Of a stretch of 64,000 bases of DNA, positions 7,687 to 16,332 are shown one piece after another. Origin of the DNA: an uncultured Schlesneria sp. (GTDB lineage: Bacteria; Planctomycetota; Planctomycetia; Planctomycetales; Planctomycetaceae); the NCBI GenBank assembly GCA_903871875.1, contig CAIQIR010000154.1:1-64000 (forward strand). Reading direction: 5' to 3'. The position numbers and the translations under genes were made by a program. Numbering within the stretch: the first letter of the stretch is position 1; each line of letters starts with the position of its first letter. A model generated the notes under the pieces. The model made no database searches and was not told where the DNA came from. It saw nothing but the letters and a program-made list of their open reading frames with translations.

Positions 7687-8694
7687 ATGAACGAACGTCT
7701 CCATTGGATGTTCCCCACCTTTTCGATGGGGCGAATGTTCTCGACCGACGTTCGCGTCAGTTGGTGGTTCGCTCTCGTTCCGTTCGTGATTTGCCCCCGG
7801 TATGGACTCGAATTGGGGCTGACATTCACCGGACTGCTCTATCTGTCGGTCGTGCTGCACGAATTCGCCCATGTCTTTACCGCACGTTGGACAGGCGGAT
7901 CGGCGGATGAAGTTCACCTGACCCCATTGGGCGGAATCGCTCAGGTCAAACCTGGTCGTGGCGCATTCGGGCTGGGGATTACGGCAGCGGCCGGTCCTCT
8001 GATGAATCTATTGATCTGCTTGGCAGTGTTCCCCGGCTGGTACGCCCCCGAATCGCTGTGGGAATGTCTGAACCCCTTCGTCTTGCCCATCAGCCGTTTT
8101 CATTCCGGCGACTTGTGGCGAGATCTTGGTCGAATTCTCTTTCTCGTCAACTGGATGTCACTGTTGGTGAACTTGCTACCCGTCATGCCTTTGGATGGCG
8201 GGCAAATGCTCCGCGCGGTCTTGTCGACCCGAATTCATCCCGAACTTGTGCATCGGACCGCACTGCATGTCGGCTTGGCAGTCTCCGTCTTGCTGCTAAT
8301 CGCCGGGGTTTCGTTGGACTCAAGCCAAGTGGTGCTGCTCGGCACTTTTGTCTTGATGATCAACGTCGTGCAACTGCTGCAGGAAGAAATGGGCGAAGCG
8401 ATGGACGATTCGGGGTACGGCTACGATTTTTCAGCCACCTATGAAAGTCTGGAAACGTCGAATCCGACTGCGACTCGGCAAACCACGCCCGGTTTATTGC
8501 AAAGGTGGCGTGAGCGGCGGCGCATTCGACGCGAACAGCAAGAAAGAATGCGACGCATGGAAGCAGAACAGCAATTGGATTCATTGCTGGCTAAAGTCCA
8601 CGAATCGGGTCTTCAATCTCTTTCGGAACAAGAGCAAAAGCTGCTGCGAAGTTGCAGCGAACTTTTACGCGGGCGTCAGAAGAGTCCCGACTGA
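7687..8694 (+). CDS. site-2 protease family (M50) membrane metalloprotease with DUF6576-like tail
   Basis: 335 residues. HEFAH (His58, Glu59, His62) in the helix 'LLYLSVVLHEFAHVF' is the zinc-binding HExxH of intramembrane M50 peptidases. The third ligand region 'LLPVMPLDGGQML' (Asp near 170) is present, so the enzyme should be active. About six hydrophobic segments occupy residues 20-230. There is no PDZ or CBS domain. After an Arg/Glu-rich linker (around 270-300), the last ~35 residues (LLAKVHESGLQSLSEQEQKLL) match the C-terminal tail of the rhomboid-like protein at 19751, and resemble the DUF6576 tail known from rhomboids. The substrate is unknown. The 3' end overlaps the convergent gene at 8665 by 30 bases. 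Confidence 0.9.
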   Translation: MNERLHWMFPTFSMGRMFSTDVRVSWWFALVPFVICPRYGLELGLTFTGLLYLSVVLHEFAHVFTARWTGGSADEVHLTPLGGIAQVKPGRGAFGLGITAAAGPLMNLLICLAVFPGWYAPESLWECLNPFVLPISRFHSGDLWRDLGRILFLVNWMSLLVNLLPVMPLDGGQMLRAVLSTRIHPELVHRTALHVGLAVSVLLLIAGVSLDSSQVVLLGTFVLMINVVQLLQEEMGEAMDDSGYGYDFSATYESLETSNPTATRQTTPGLLQRWRERRRIRREQQERMRRMEAEQQLDSLLAKVHESGLQSLSEQEQKLLRSCSELLRGRQKSPD

Positions 8695-9045
8695 ATCGAG
8701 TTGACGATCAATATTGACCACCGATTCGTCCTCTTCGGACGGCAGCGAACCGTTGATTCCTTGTTTTCCCAACGGCGTCAATTGATAGCGAATTCCGCCG
8801 TCCCGCCCTGCCAGGTCGAATTTGAGAAATCCGAATGCGATGAGTTTTCCGTGGATTCCCGTCAATTCGTCAGTGGGGATCTCTGGGACATCGTGAACTC
8901 GAGGGATCCACCCGTCAAAGTCCGCGGATTGTTCCCGGTTTCGCAAGGAAAGTTGTTGATAGAATTCTAAGGTCGTCACCCATTTCGGGTGTCGCCGCAA
9001 CTGTTCGAGCTCAAATTCATCCATACCCGAGGTATCGACGTTCAC
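8665..9045 (-). CDS. hypothetical protein, possible winged-helix fold
   Basis: 126 residues from a GTG start (9043-9045), or 119 from the ATG at 9022-9024 (MDEFELEQLRRHPKW); no strong ribosome binding site decides between them. The middle ('ELTGIHGKLIAFGFLKFDL...GGIRYQLTPLGKQGI') has the rhythm of a winged helix-turn-helix wing, as in small transcriptional regulators, but I do not recognise a family. The gene is convergent with the site-2 protease and overlaps its last 30 bases. Confidence 0.55.
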   Translation of the reverse strand: MNVDTSGMDEFELEQLRRHPKWVTTLEFYQQLSLRNREQSADFDGWIPRVHDVPEIPTDELTGIHGKLIAFGFLKFDLAGRDGGIRYQLTPLGKQGINGSLPSEEDESVVNIDRQLDSVGTLLTPA

Positions 9046-9235
9046 TCGGCGATCATACCAGCCCGATCCCCCACCAATGCACGACTGATCTTTGCGGCAG
9101 GAATTTACGGATCATTGCATCCCGAATCTTCGGAGCGATCGCCACAACAGGCCCCCCCCTCGCCGATTGACATTTGCTCACACTGTCGACAAAAACGTCA
9201 TTGAATTCCCAAAATTCCCACAGGAAAGTTTGCCC

Positions 9236-10582
9236 ATGCCACAGTCTCATCAAACGTCTCGCCGCACATTTCTGAAGCAAGCGGCCACGGGTGTCTTTGC
9301 CGCGCCGGCGTTCATCCGCAATCTGCGAGCGGCTTCGCCGAACGAAGTGGTACGCCACGCCAGTTTCGGAGCTGGAGGAATGGCAGAAGCCGATCTCAGA
9401 GAAATCACGAATCATCCCAAGGCGCAATTGATTTGTGTCGCGGATGTTGATGTGGGACGCGCCGAAGGTTTGAAGAAGCGGTTCCCGGAACTGCGGATCT
9501 ACCAAGATTGGCGGCAGATGCTCGATCGTGAAAGTAAGAACCTCGATTCAGTGAACGTTTCGACCCCCGATCACATGCATGCTTCCATTGGAATGTCGGC
9601 CATGCAGCGCGGGTTGCATGTCTACGGCCAGAAGCCGTTAACACACGACATTTATGATGCACGTCAATTGGCGGGATTTGCCGCTGAAAACAAACTGGTT
9701 ACCCAAATGGGAATTCAGGTCCATTCCGACGTGACATATCGCACGGCGGTGCTATTGATTCAAAATGGAGTGATTGGCAAGGTCCAAAGCGTGCATTCCT
9801 GGAGTGATAAACGATGGGGCGATTCCGATCCGCGACCTGATCGCAGCGATCCCATCCCTGCGGATTTTGATTGGGATCTGTGGCTGGGCGTTTGCGAGTC
9901 GCGACCGTTCATTGGAAGCGGTTACTACCACCCTGGCAATTGGCGTAAGCGATTGGATTTTGGGACTGGTACCTTCGGAGACATGGGGTGTCATATTTTC
10001 GATCCGGTGTTCAAAGCATTGGAATTGACGGCTCCGCTGACTCTGCGATCAACAGGCTCGGCTCCCAACGCTCACAATTGGGCGAACGATGCCGTTGTCC
10101 ATTTCCAGTTTCCACAAACCAGACAGACCGTCGGCCCTACAATTCCGATCACCTGGTATGACGGAAACCAGCGTCCGTCGAAAGAAATCACCATGCCGCT
10201 ACTCGGCGATAAGCCATTGCCGGGACAAGGTTCTCTGTTCATCGGCGAAAAAGGAGCCATGTTGTTGCCGCATGTGGGTCAACCCGAACTACTGCCGGAA
10301 AAACAATTCGTTGGAGTCTCTCGCCCCAACCTCGAAAACATCAATCACTGGCATCAATTCGTTGAGGCGGTGCGCGGCAACGGTACGACGTCAGCTCACT
10401 TCGGCTATGCGGGCCCGCTGACCGAAAGCGTACTTTTGGGCGGGGTCGCCACGTTCTTCCCCAATGAAGAACTCCAGTGGGACGCCTCCAAGCTCAAGTT
10501 CAACAACAAACCTGTCGCTGATCGCCTGATTCGTCGAACTCCCCGCAAAGGATGGGAAGTTCGCGGATTGTCGGTCAGTTGA
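9236..10582 (+). CDS. Gfo/Idh/MocA family oxidoreductase, Tat-exported
   Basis: 448 residues. The N-terminus 'SRRTFLKQAATGVFAAPAFI' is a twin-arginine signal. A Rossmann segment ('VRHASFGAGGMAEADL', 'LICVADVD') and the sequence 'YGQKPLTHDIYDAR' follow; the latter occupies the place of the classic EKP motif, with Gln for Glu as in many planctomycete members. The C-terminal alpha/beta domain has 'GDMGCHIFDPVFKAL'. Such proteins bind NAD(P) and act on sugars or sugar derivatives; the substrate is not predictable. The start at 9236 is chosen because AGGAAAG lies 8-14 bases upstream and it places the Tat motif at the N-terminus. The frame is also open upstream to 9092. Confidence 0.9.
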   Translation: MPQSHQTSRRTFLKQAATGVFAAPAFIRNLRAASPNEVVRHASFGAGGMAEADLREITNHPKAQLICVADVDVGRAEGLKKRFPELRIYQDWRQMLDRESKNLDSVNVSTPDHMHASIGMSAMQRGLHVYGQKPLTHDIYDARQLAGFAAENKLVTQMGIQVHSDVTYRTAVLLIQNGVIGKVQSVHSWSDKRWGDSDPRPDRSDPIPADFDWDLWLGVCESRPFIGSGYYHPGNWRKRLDFGTGTFGDMGCHIFDPVFKALELTAPLTLRSTGSAPNAHNWANDAVVHFQFPQTRQTVGPTIPITWYDGNQRPSKEITMPLLGDKPLPGQGSLFIGEKGAMLLPHVGQPELLPEKQFVGVSRPNLENINHWHQFVEAVRGNGTTSAHFGYAGPLTESVLLGGVATFFPNEELQWDASKLKFNNKPVADRLIRRTPRKGWEVRGLSVS

Positions 10583-10603
10583 TCGCGGAGGCCGCGTCAG
10601 CGA

Positions 10604-12085
10604 TTACTTGCTTTGCGTTGTTACGCCCGGCCAATTGTCGGTACGAAATGGAACTGCGGGAAGGTTGGCCTGATTGAAAAGATTGCAGTCAGGATTGTCT
10701 CCCCAGGCGTAGCGGACGGCCACTGGTTCGGTAATTTCCGTAGCGGAAACAACAACGTAGTCTTTTTCGATTCGCGCGGTCGCCCAAACGAATTTCTTGT
10801 CGGGGCCTGCAATGGCAAACCCATTCAGTGTCTCACCATGAGCGACCAGCCCACCGCCGATGTTTTGGAATTCCAGCTGAATTTCGCGATCGATAACCTT
10901 CATCGACTTAAAGACGGGACCACTGGCGATGATGTCCTGCCCATAGGCCACGCGTAACGCCGACAATGCCAGACGTCGGCCAACTTCCTGCTTGTTCTTC
11001 GGGTTGATCTCGCGCGGTTCGCCAATATCGATGGTGACCGCCATGCCGGTCTTCGGAACGGCCAGCGTCATTGATTGTGCTTCACGCAGTTCCGCCCAGG
11101 CACTCTCTTCAGGTTCTGCAGGATGATCGGGTTTCGTTTTTTCCGAGACGTAATTCGCCAATTGAACGAACAGGAACGGGAAATCACCTTGCGCCCAACC
11201 ACGGCGCCAGTCGGCAATCATCAACGGAAACAATTTGCGATACTGATAAGCCCGCGGTACATTCGATTCGCCCTGATAAAAGATCGTACCTTTGATCGAA
11301 AATGGTTGCAGCGGCGCAATCATTCCATTGAATAGAACTGACGCTCGATTCGGATTATTTGCCTGATTCGGATCATTAATCGCCATGTCCGCTCGGGCCA
11401 GAATCTTGGCGAATTCGTCATCGGACTTCAGAGCGCCGTGACTGATCCACGCTTCACAATTCGCCCCCCCCAGTGCCGCGACAATCAAACCGACCGGACG
11501 TTTCAATCGTTGATGCAATTCACGACCGAAAAAATATCCCACCGCACTGATGTCTCCCACCGTTTCTGGCGAACATTCAATCCACTTGCCTTCGACACGT
11601 GTATGGGGAGTGCGCGCGGTGCTTCGTTCGACTTTAAAGACGCGAATCGAAGGGAACTTGGACTCGACGATTTCCACTTGGTGGTTTTGAGATGCATTGA
11701 CGGGCCATTCCATGTTCGATTGCCCCGAACAAAGCCAAACGTCACCCACCAGAACATTCGACAGAGAGATCGAATTCTTTCCACTGATCGTGACGCTAAC
11801 GGTTCCGATTTTGTTTCTGGCAGGTAACTTGACCAACCAGCCGCCATCGGCATTTGCCGTCGCGGTTGCCGATTCGGGCTTCTGTGCGTCGCCTGCCTCG
11901 GTCGGCGAAATCGTCACGGTGACGTCTTCACCCGGTTCTGCCCACCCCCAAAATGGCAACTCGTGTCCGAGTTGCAGGACCATGCTATCGCCGATAATGG
12001 CGGGCAGAGTTACGTCGGCACGCGCGGATCCGGTCGTCAGAATCAGCATGACGACGGCAATGCTGGCGACAATCCGGCAAGACAT
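10604..12085 (-). CDS. sialate O-acetylesterase family protein
   Basis: 493 residues with an N-terminal signal peptide (MSCRIVASIAVVMLILTTGSARA). 'VWLCSGQSNMEWPV' (about residue 120) is the Ser-containing motif of the SGNH-like sialate O-acetylesterase family (DUF303); 'FYQGESNVPRAYQYR' and 'MAVTIDIGEPREINPKNKQEVGRRLAL' are further family blocks, the last carrying the Asp of the triad region. Family members remove O-acetyl groups from sialic acids or from plant and algal polysaccharides outside the cytoplasm. The gene ends 21 bases from the convergent oxidoreductase. The two could serve one glycan-degradation pathway, but this is inference. Confidence 0.9.
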   Translation of the reverse strand: MSCRIVASIAVVMLILTTGSARADVTLPAIIGDSMVLQLGHELPFWGWAEPGEDVTVTISPTEAGDAQKPESATATANADGGWLVKLPARNKIGTVSVTISGKNSISLSNVLVGDVWLCSGQSNMEWPVNASQNHQVEIVESKFPSIRVFKVERSTARTPHTRVEGKWIECSPETVGDISAVGYFFGRELHQRLKRPVGLIVAALGGANCEAWISHGALKSDDEFAKILARADMAINDPNQANNPNRASVLFNGMIAPLQPFSIKGTIFYQGESNVPRAYQYRKLFPLMIADWRRGWAQGDFPFLFVQLANYVSEKTKPDHPAEPEESAWAELREAQSMTLAVPKTGMAVTIDIGEPREINPKNKQEVGRRLALSALRVAYGQDIIASGPVFKSMKVIDREIQLEFQNIGGGLVAHGETLNGFAIAGPDKKFVWATARIEKDYVVVSATEITEPVAVRYAWGDNPDCNLFNQANLPAVPFRTDNWPGVTTQSK

Positions 12086-12575
12086 TCAGGAAGTTCCCAT
12101 CGGCACCGAGCGGCGAATCATGCGAGACATTCAAGATGCGGCAATCGACCATGCCCGCCGGTACAAAAGACGCCTCATCTCTTCCGGCACAGTGTATCGA
12201 GTGATTGATGTTCACCGCTATCGTCAGCAGACTACGTCTTGAGACCTGAATTGGAATTGCGGTTGGGGCTGAGCAATTTGGCAGCGCCATGCCAAATTCG
12301 TTTTGCGTCTGAAACCTTCATCGTGCCTCGGTTAATCTCCGTCCGCTCCAGATCGGACGATCCTCACCGATGATTCGTCAGAGAATCACAGAACAAATCG
12401 GTGGCCGTTCACGAAAGGCCGCTCATGCAAGACGATCAGAAAACCTGAAGCGACTTCGTTCTGTGTTTCCATTTCGACGACATCCCAAGTGCCAGGACGA
12501 CAACGACGACCGGACCACGTCGTGTGATGCCGAAATTACGTTCACTTCTCGATTTTCTGTTCCCGTCATGGAACC
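12086..12575. other. 490-base intergenic region, nothing recognised
   Basis: It lies between the start of the sialate esterase (minus) and the stop of the toroid gene (minus). Short open frames occur on both strands but none has a family match, ribosome binding site or consistent codon pattern. The promoter of the esterase is presumably here. Confidence 0.4.
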
Positions 12576-14147
12576 TCAGAATTCCACTTTAAGAGTGTTG
12601 CGGTTATAGAGGGGCAAATGACGGTAATAGACCTCAAGCGTCATGAGAGAAAGACAGGTCATATAGTGCCGCCCACCCGCATCACCATGAGGGTCGGCGA
12701 GATCCCAACTTCCCGCCGGATGACCGTCTCTCTGTGAATGCTGCGTTCGGATCAGTTGATCGCGCATGACCTCGTTCCATCGAGTCCATTCGTCACCACC
12801 CCAGTGATGCATGACCTGAGTCGCATAATAGTTGAAGTACATGTTGTCGGGCTGCGGTTTCACCTGATCGAGATATTCGACGCCACTGGCCAATCTCGGA
12901 TTTGTTCGGTCCCAACCAAGATACATCCTGCACAAGAGGCCGACGGCCGTCATGGTTTCTGTCGGATCGGGAGACCGGCGGGCGTTGCCTGGCATATAGA
13001 TGTATTGCGAACCACGATTGGTTTGCGCCCGGTCCAGAAAGGTTTCCGCACCTTTAAAGACCTTGTTCGAGAAACTGAGCTTCGCGTTGTAACCGCTCTT
13101 CAGAGCCATCACCTGCCATCCCACCACCGACGTATCACCGGGGGCACGGGGAAAATACCGCCAGCCCCCATCAACGGGATTCTGCGCCTTCACGATGAAT
13201 TCGATCGCACCTTGAGCGGCGGTACGAATCCGCGGATCGTCCGTCATCGCAGCACACTCGCACAAGGCGATCGTACATAACCCCTGCACATACATGCCTT
13301 CATTGCGGACGACGAATCCACGCAGGTCCAAACTGTCAGATCCGTCAGAGGACCGCTTCCCGGTCTTCAATAGAAAGTCCAACCCTCGCCTGACTTCCTT
13401 TTGGTAGTCACCTGCCTGATGGGTATGTCCGGCCCCCAAGAAGGCGAGCAGAGCTAAACCGGTGGCACCATGGGGGCAGCTCTTCAAAAAGCCATTTTGA
13501 GAACATTGACCTCGGCAGCCCGGGTGCTTGGAATGCTCAAAACTCCAGCTTCCATTAGACATTTGGTGATCGACCAGCCATTTCAGCCCCGCGGCCACCG
13601 CCGCCTCGCTCGCCGAATTTCCGCCAAATTTTTCCAACATGGCTCGTTTGGCATCAGCGGACATCCGTCCCGATGTCTCATTGCCTAATTGGATTCCTCT
13701 CGGCCCCGGCAATTCGCTCGCTCCCTTTTCAACCTGCGGGATGCCATCACTGACATTCAGGGCGACGGGACCTGTCGACTCAAACTCCAGGTTCGAGGTG
13801 GCTGCTCGAGAAAAGATGTTTTCTTGCGGGGCGTCGTTGACTTCCTGAGGCACCTCCATCGAACGTTCGATGATCGGATCGCCAATTTCTTCGTGCTCAG
13901 TCAATGTCGTGAAAATCTCTTCCATCAACTGCGGATTTTCCAGCACGATCAACCCGCAAAGCCCCAGCGCGATCAAGTGCAGCAAGACGCTCATCAGCGT
14001 GACAGTGGGTGTCCGCCTCCAATCCCAGGCCGGTGCGGACAAAAGCATCACTTGCGCAAGCGGAGGGGCACTTAGGCCCGATGCCGCGGCGGATTTCGCA
14101 GGCTTGGCCGCGACCTGAGATCGCTTTAAAAAGCTCTCAAGACTCAT
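12576..14147 (-). CDS. prenyltransferase/squalene-oxidase-like alpha-toroid membrane protein
   Basis: 523 residues from the ATG at 14147 (MSLESFLKRS), which has GGCTGAGA upstream. The ORF extends 16 codons further but without a site. An N-terminal Ala/Pro/Ser-rich cytoplasmic tail, a transmembrane helix ('VTLMSVLLHLIALGLCGLIVL', about 50-70) and a linker precede a C-terminal domain. That domain has repeated alpha-toroid segments such as 'VAAGLKWLVDHQMSNGSWSF', 'ATGLALLAFLGAGHTHQAGDY', 'AIEFIVKAQNPVDGGWRYFP' and 'SVVGWQVMALKSGY'. This is the prenyltransferase and squalene oxidase repeat, common as a membrane-anchored form in planctomycetes. No terpene-cyclase DXDD motif was noticed, so catalysis is doubtful. 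It is the last gene of the vWA cluster, 151 bases after the vWA gene. Confidence 0.85.
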   Translation of the reverse strand: MSLESFLKRSQVAAKPAKSAAASGLSAPPLAQVMLLSAPAWDWRRTPTVTLMSVLLHLIALGLCGLIVLENPQLMEEIFTTLTEHEEIGDPIIERSMEVPQEVNDAPQENIFSRAATSNLEFESTGPVALNVSDGIPQVEKGASELPGPRGIQLGNETSGRMSADAKRAMLEKFGGNSASEAAVAAGLKWLVDHQMSNGSWSFEHSKHPGCRGQCSQNGFLKSCPHGATGLALLAFLGAGHTHQAGDYQKEVRRGLDFLLKTGKRSSDGSDSLDLRGFVVRNEGMYVQGLCTIALCECAAMTDDPRIRTAAQGAIEFIVKAQNPVDGGWRYFPRAPGDTSVVGWQVMALKSGYNAKLSFSNKVFKGAETFLDRAQTNRGSQYIYMPGNARRSPDPTETMTAVGLLCRMYLGWDRTNPRLASGVEYLDQVKPQPDNMYFNYYATQVMHHWGGDEWTRWNEVMRDQLIRTQHSQRDGHPAGSWDLADPHGDAGGRHYMTCLSLMTLEVYYRHLPLYNRNTLKVEF

Positions 14148-14298
14148 GAAAATCTCAGCCAAATTCCACGAAAGACACCTCAGTATCAGAACCAACCTTT
14201 CGTCGGCTCAGACGCTAGCGATGAACAGTCGTTTTGATGTTGAATCGAAAGTGAGCCGCGAGGATCGCGTGATCAAGCTCCGCCAGGCGGTGGATTAA

Positions 14299-16221
14299 TC
14301 ACTGTTTCGGAAAGATGATTTCCCGAACATTATCGTAGTGCGGATTCCGGTATACCTCCACAAATTTCATCCCGAATCCCTGATCAAGTTCCCAACGTGC
14401 CCGCCGCGCCCAAGGAGTTCGCGGATGATTTTCGGTCACCGCCTGCAATTCCGATCGTGCAATCTCATTTTGCTTTTTCAGTTCTTCGAAATCGACTTTG
14501 GTTTGCTGAATCTGTTCTTTGTCGGGTTCGAGCAATTCCGGAACGCGATGAATGTCCCAGCAATTGTTCCTCGGATTGCTGGGAAATGGTCGCTGTTTCC
14601 GGTGTTGATCGAGCGAAAGCATCAGTTGAAACAAGCGAACTCGATAGGCCAGGCACTGGCCGTGCATCAAATCATAGTTGGCTCGCCAGCGGGCTGAGGT
14701 CTCTTTGTCTCGCAGTTTTTTAACGGAATCCAATACTCGGATCTGGTCATTCAGGATTCCCATTGCCCGAATCGCGCGGCGGAAAGTCTCGTTTCCCTGC
14801 TGGTCGAATTTGCCAGGTTCTTCACTGTACCACTGCGACTGCATCGGCAATTCGTGGTCTCGGTGGGGATTGAGCGTATAAACCACTTGCCACTGGGCTT
14901 CGCGGAATTTGTGGTCACCTCGATCTTTGAGGTAAGTCTGACGCGAACTGAGATCGGGTAGATATTCTTTCATGTCCAGCAGGTCATATTTTCGTTCTTC
15001 GTTCGTTCCCACACCGGTGAGATTATCTTCCTTTCCAGGCAACATGAAAAAGATGCCGCCCGTCTGTTTTGCCAGCCGGACTTGTTCGTAGGGACCAAAC
15101 CCACTTGAGAAGACATCCCATCGCTCGTGCAGTCCATCGAATTGCAGGCACTCGGGTTCCGGAGTTTCCGGACCACGATTAATTCGCAGCCAATGATTCA
15201 ATCCATATTTCGGATCAACCCAGCGTACGTGAGCATAGGGATACCCGAACACCGAATAATGCCCAAGCACGTAGACCGGCGCTTTGATTCGTTTGCAGGC
15301 CTCGATGGTTTCTTCGAGTTCTTGTCCATCATCCCCTGATTCGTCCGAGACCACGATGATCACCAATTTTCGTTTCTGATTGCGGGCAAGGTCCCTGTAT
15401 TTGGTAACGGCAGCGAGGATAGCGCCACACATATTTTCGACACCGCTCTCATCGGCCTGGATCTTGTCGATCCCCTTTTTGATCAATTCAACATCCGAAG
15501 TCACCTTCGATGTTTGTTCGTGAATGCCTTGCCCAAAACTCATCACCGACGTCAGCAGAATCTCTTCGGACACCTTGAGTTTGGCATCGCTCTTCTGTAC
15601 CAGACCCAACTCTTCGTAGACTTTATAAAACCGTTCGCGAATCTCTTGCTGATCGTCTCGCATACTGTCCGATTCATCGAACAACCAGACAACCAGCACT
15701 TTTTGTTCGCGCATTAGTCGAAGCAATTCCAACGTCATCTGTCCGAGTGCCGCGCCGTACCCTTCGACGACCCGTCCAATATCTCCCGTGACCTGGCCAG
15801 CCCCCAAATCTTGAGAAATGAACTTCAGCCCGGGCAGATTGAGTTGCCCAGGATTTATTTTGACGGTCGGTTCTTTCAGGCTGCCGGCATCATCCAATTT
15901 CTGCTGAACCACCATCGGACCGCTCAGGCCACCGTTCGACAGGCCACTGGCCGCCATCGATCCAGCGACGAAGTTCACCGCTTCCGCCGACGTTGTTTGT
16001 TGTTCGATCTCATGGTGAAATTCTTCCGTCACCCGGTCCTCTGAGAACACCGAATCAACAATCATCTGCAGACGTTCAAGCGGCATTTCAAAGACAATGA
16101 ATGACAGGCCCACGAGGAGTGCTGCGTGAATCACAAACGAAGTCACCAGCCCCGACAGGATCGATCCTGACAGATATCGCGAGAACGATCGGCGAGTGGT
16201 TTTTCGAACCGAGTCCGCCAT
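14299..16221 (-). CDS. membrane-anchored von Willebrand factor A domain protein, copy 1
   Basis: 640 residues. One transmembrane helix (about 20-48) follows a basic N-terminus, so most of the protein is outside. The vWA core starts with 'VLVVWLFDESDSM' near residue 180, giving an intact D-x-S-x-S MIDAS. 'RKLVIIVVSDESGDDGQELEETI' supplies the downstream strand. A long C-terminal part has no recognised domain. vWA domains bind partners through a metal ion. The paralogue directly upstream (16333-18264) has the same layout, including 'SSGFGPYEQVRLAKQTGGIFF' matching 'SSGFGPYGLTRLCTETNGLYF'. Both carry a 'RWRA(N/S)YDL' block near their ends. A shared assembly with the toroid protein is likely but unproven. 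Confidence 0.88.
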   Translation of the reverse strand: MADSVRKTTRRSFSRYLSGSILSGLVTSFVIHAALLVGLSFIVFEMPLERLQMIVDSVFSEDRVTEEFHHEIEQQTTSAEAVNFVAGSMAASGLSNGGLSGPMVVQQKLDDAGSLKEPTVKINPGQLNLPGLKFISQDLGAGQVTGDIGRVVEGYGAALGQMTLELLRLMREQKVLVVWLFDESDSMRDDQQEIRERFYKVYEELGLVQKSDAKLKVSEEILLTSVMSFGQGIHEQTSKVTSDVELIKKGIDKIQADESGVENMCGAILAAVTKYRDLARNQKRKLVIIVVSDESGDDGQELEETIEACKRIKAPVYVLGHYSVFGYPYAHVRWVDPKYGLNHWLRINRGPETPEPECLQFDGLHERWDVFSSGFGPYEQVRLAKQTGGIFFMLPGKEDNLTGVGTNEERKYDLLDMKEYLPDLSSRQTYLKDRGDHKFREAQWQVVYTLNPHRDHELPMQSQWYSEEPGKFDQQGNETFRRAIRAMGILNDQIRVLDSVKKLRDKETSARWRANYDLMHGQCLAYRVRLFQLMLSLDQHRKQRPFPSNPRNNCWDIHRVPELLEPDKEQIQQTKVDFEELKKQNEIARSELQAVTENHPRTPWARRARWELDQGFGMKFVEVYRNPHYDNVREIIFPKQ

Positions 16222-16332
16222 GAATCAACGATCTTTCACGAATCAGTTCACGACGAGAGTCCACTCTCGCGGCCATGGTTTTGATCCTCTGACAGTCCAT
16301 CCATTTTTTCTGGAATGTCATCACGGCGCCGT

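Noticed and set aside
10584-10596. small stem CGCGG-agg-CCGCG between convergent genes
   Set aside because: Only five base pairs and no T-run, so I do not call a terminator.
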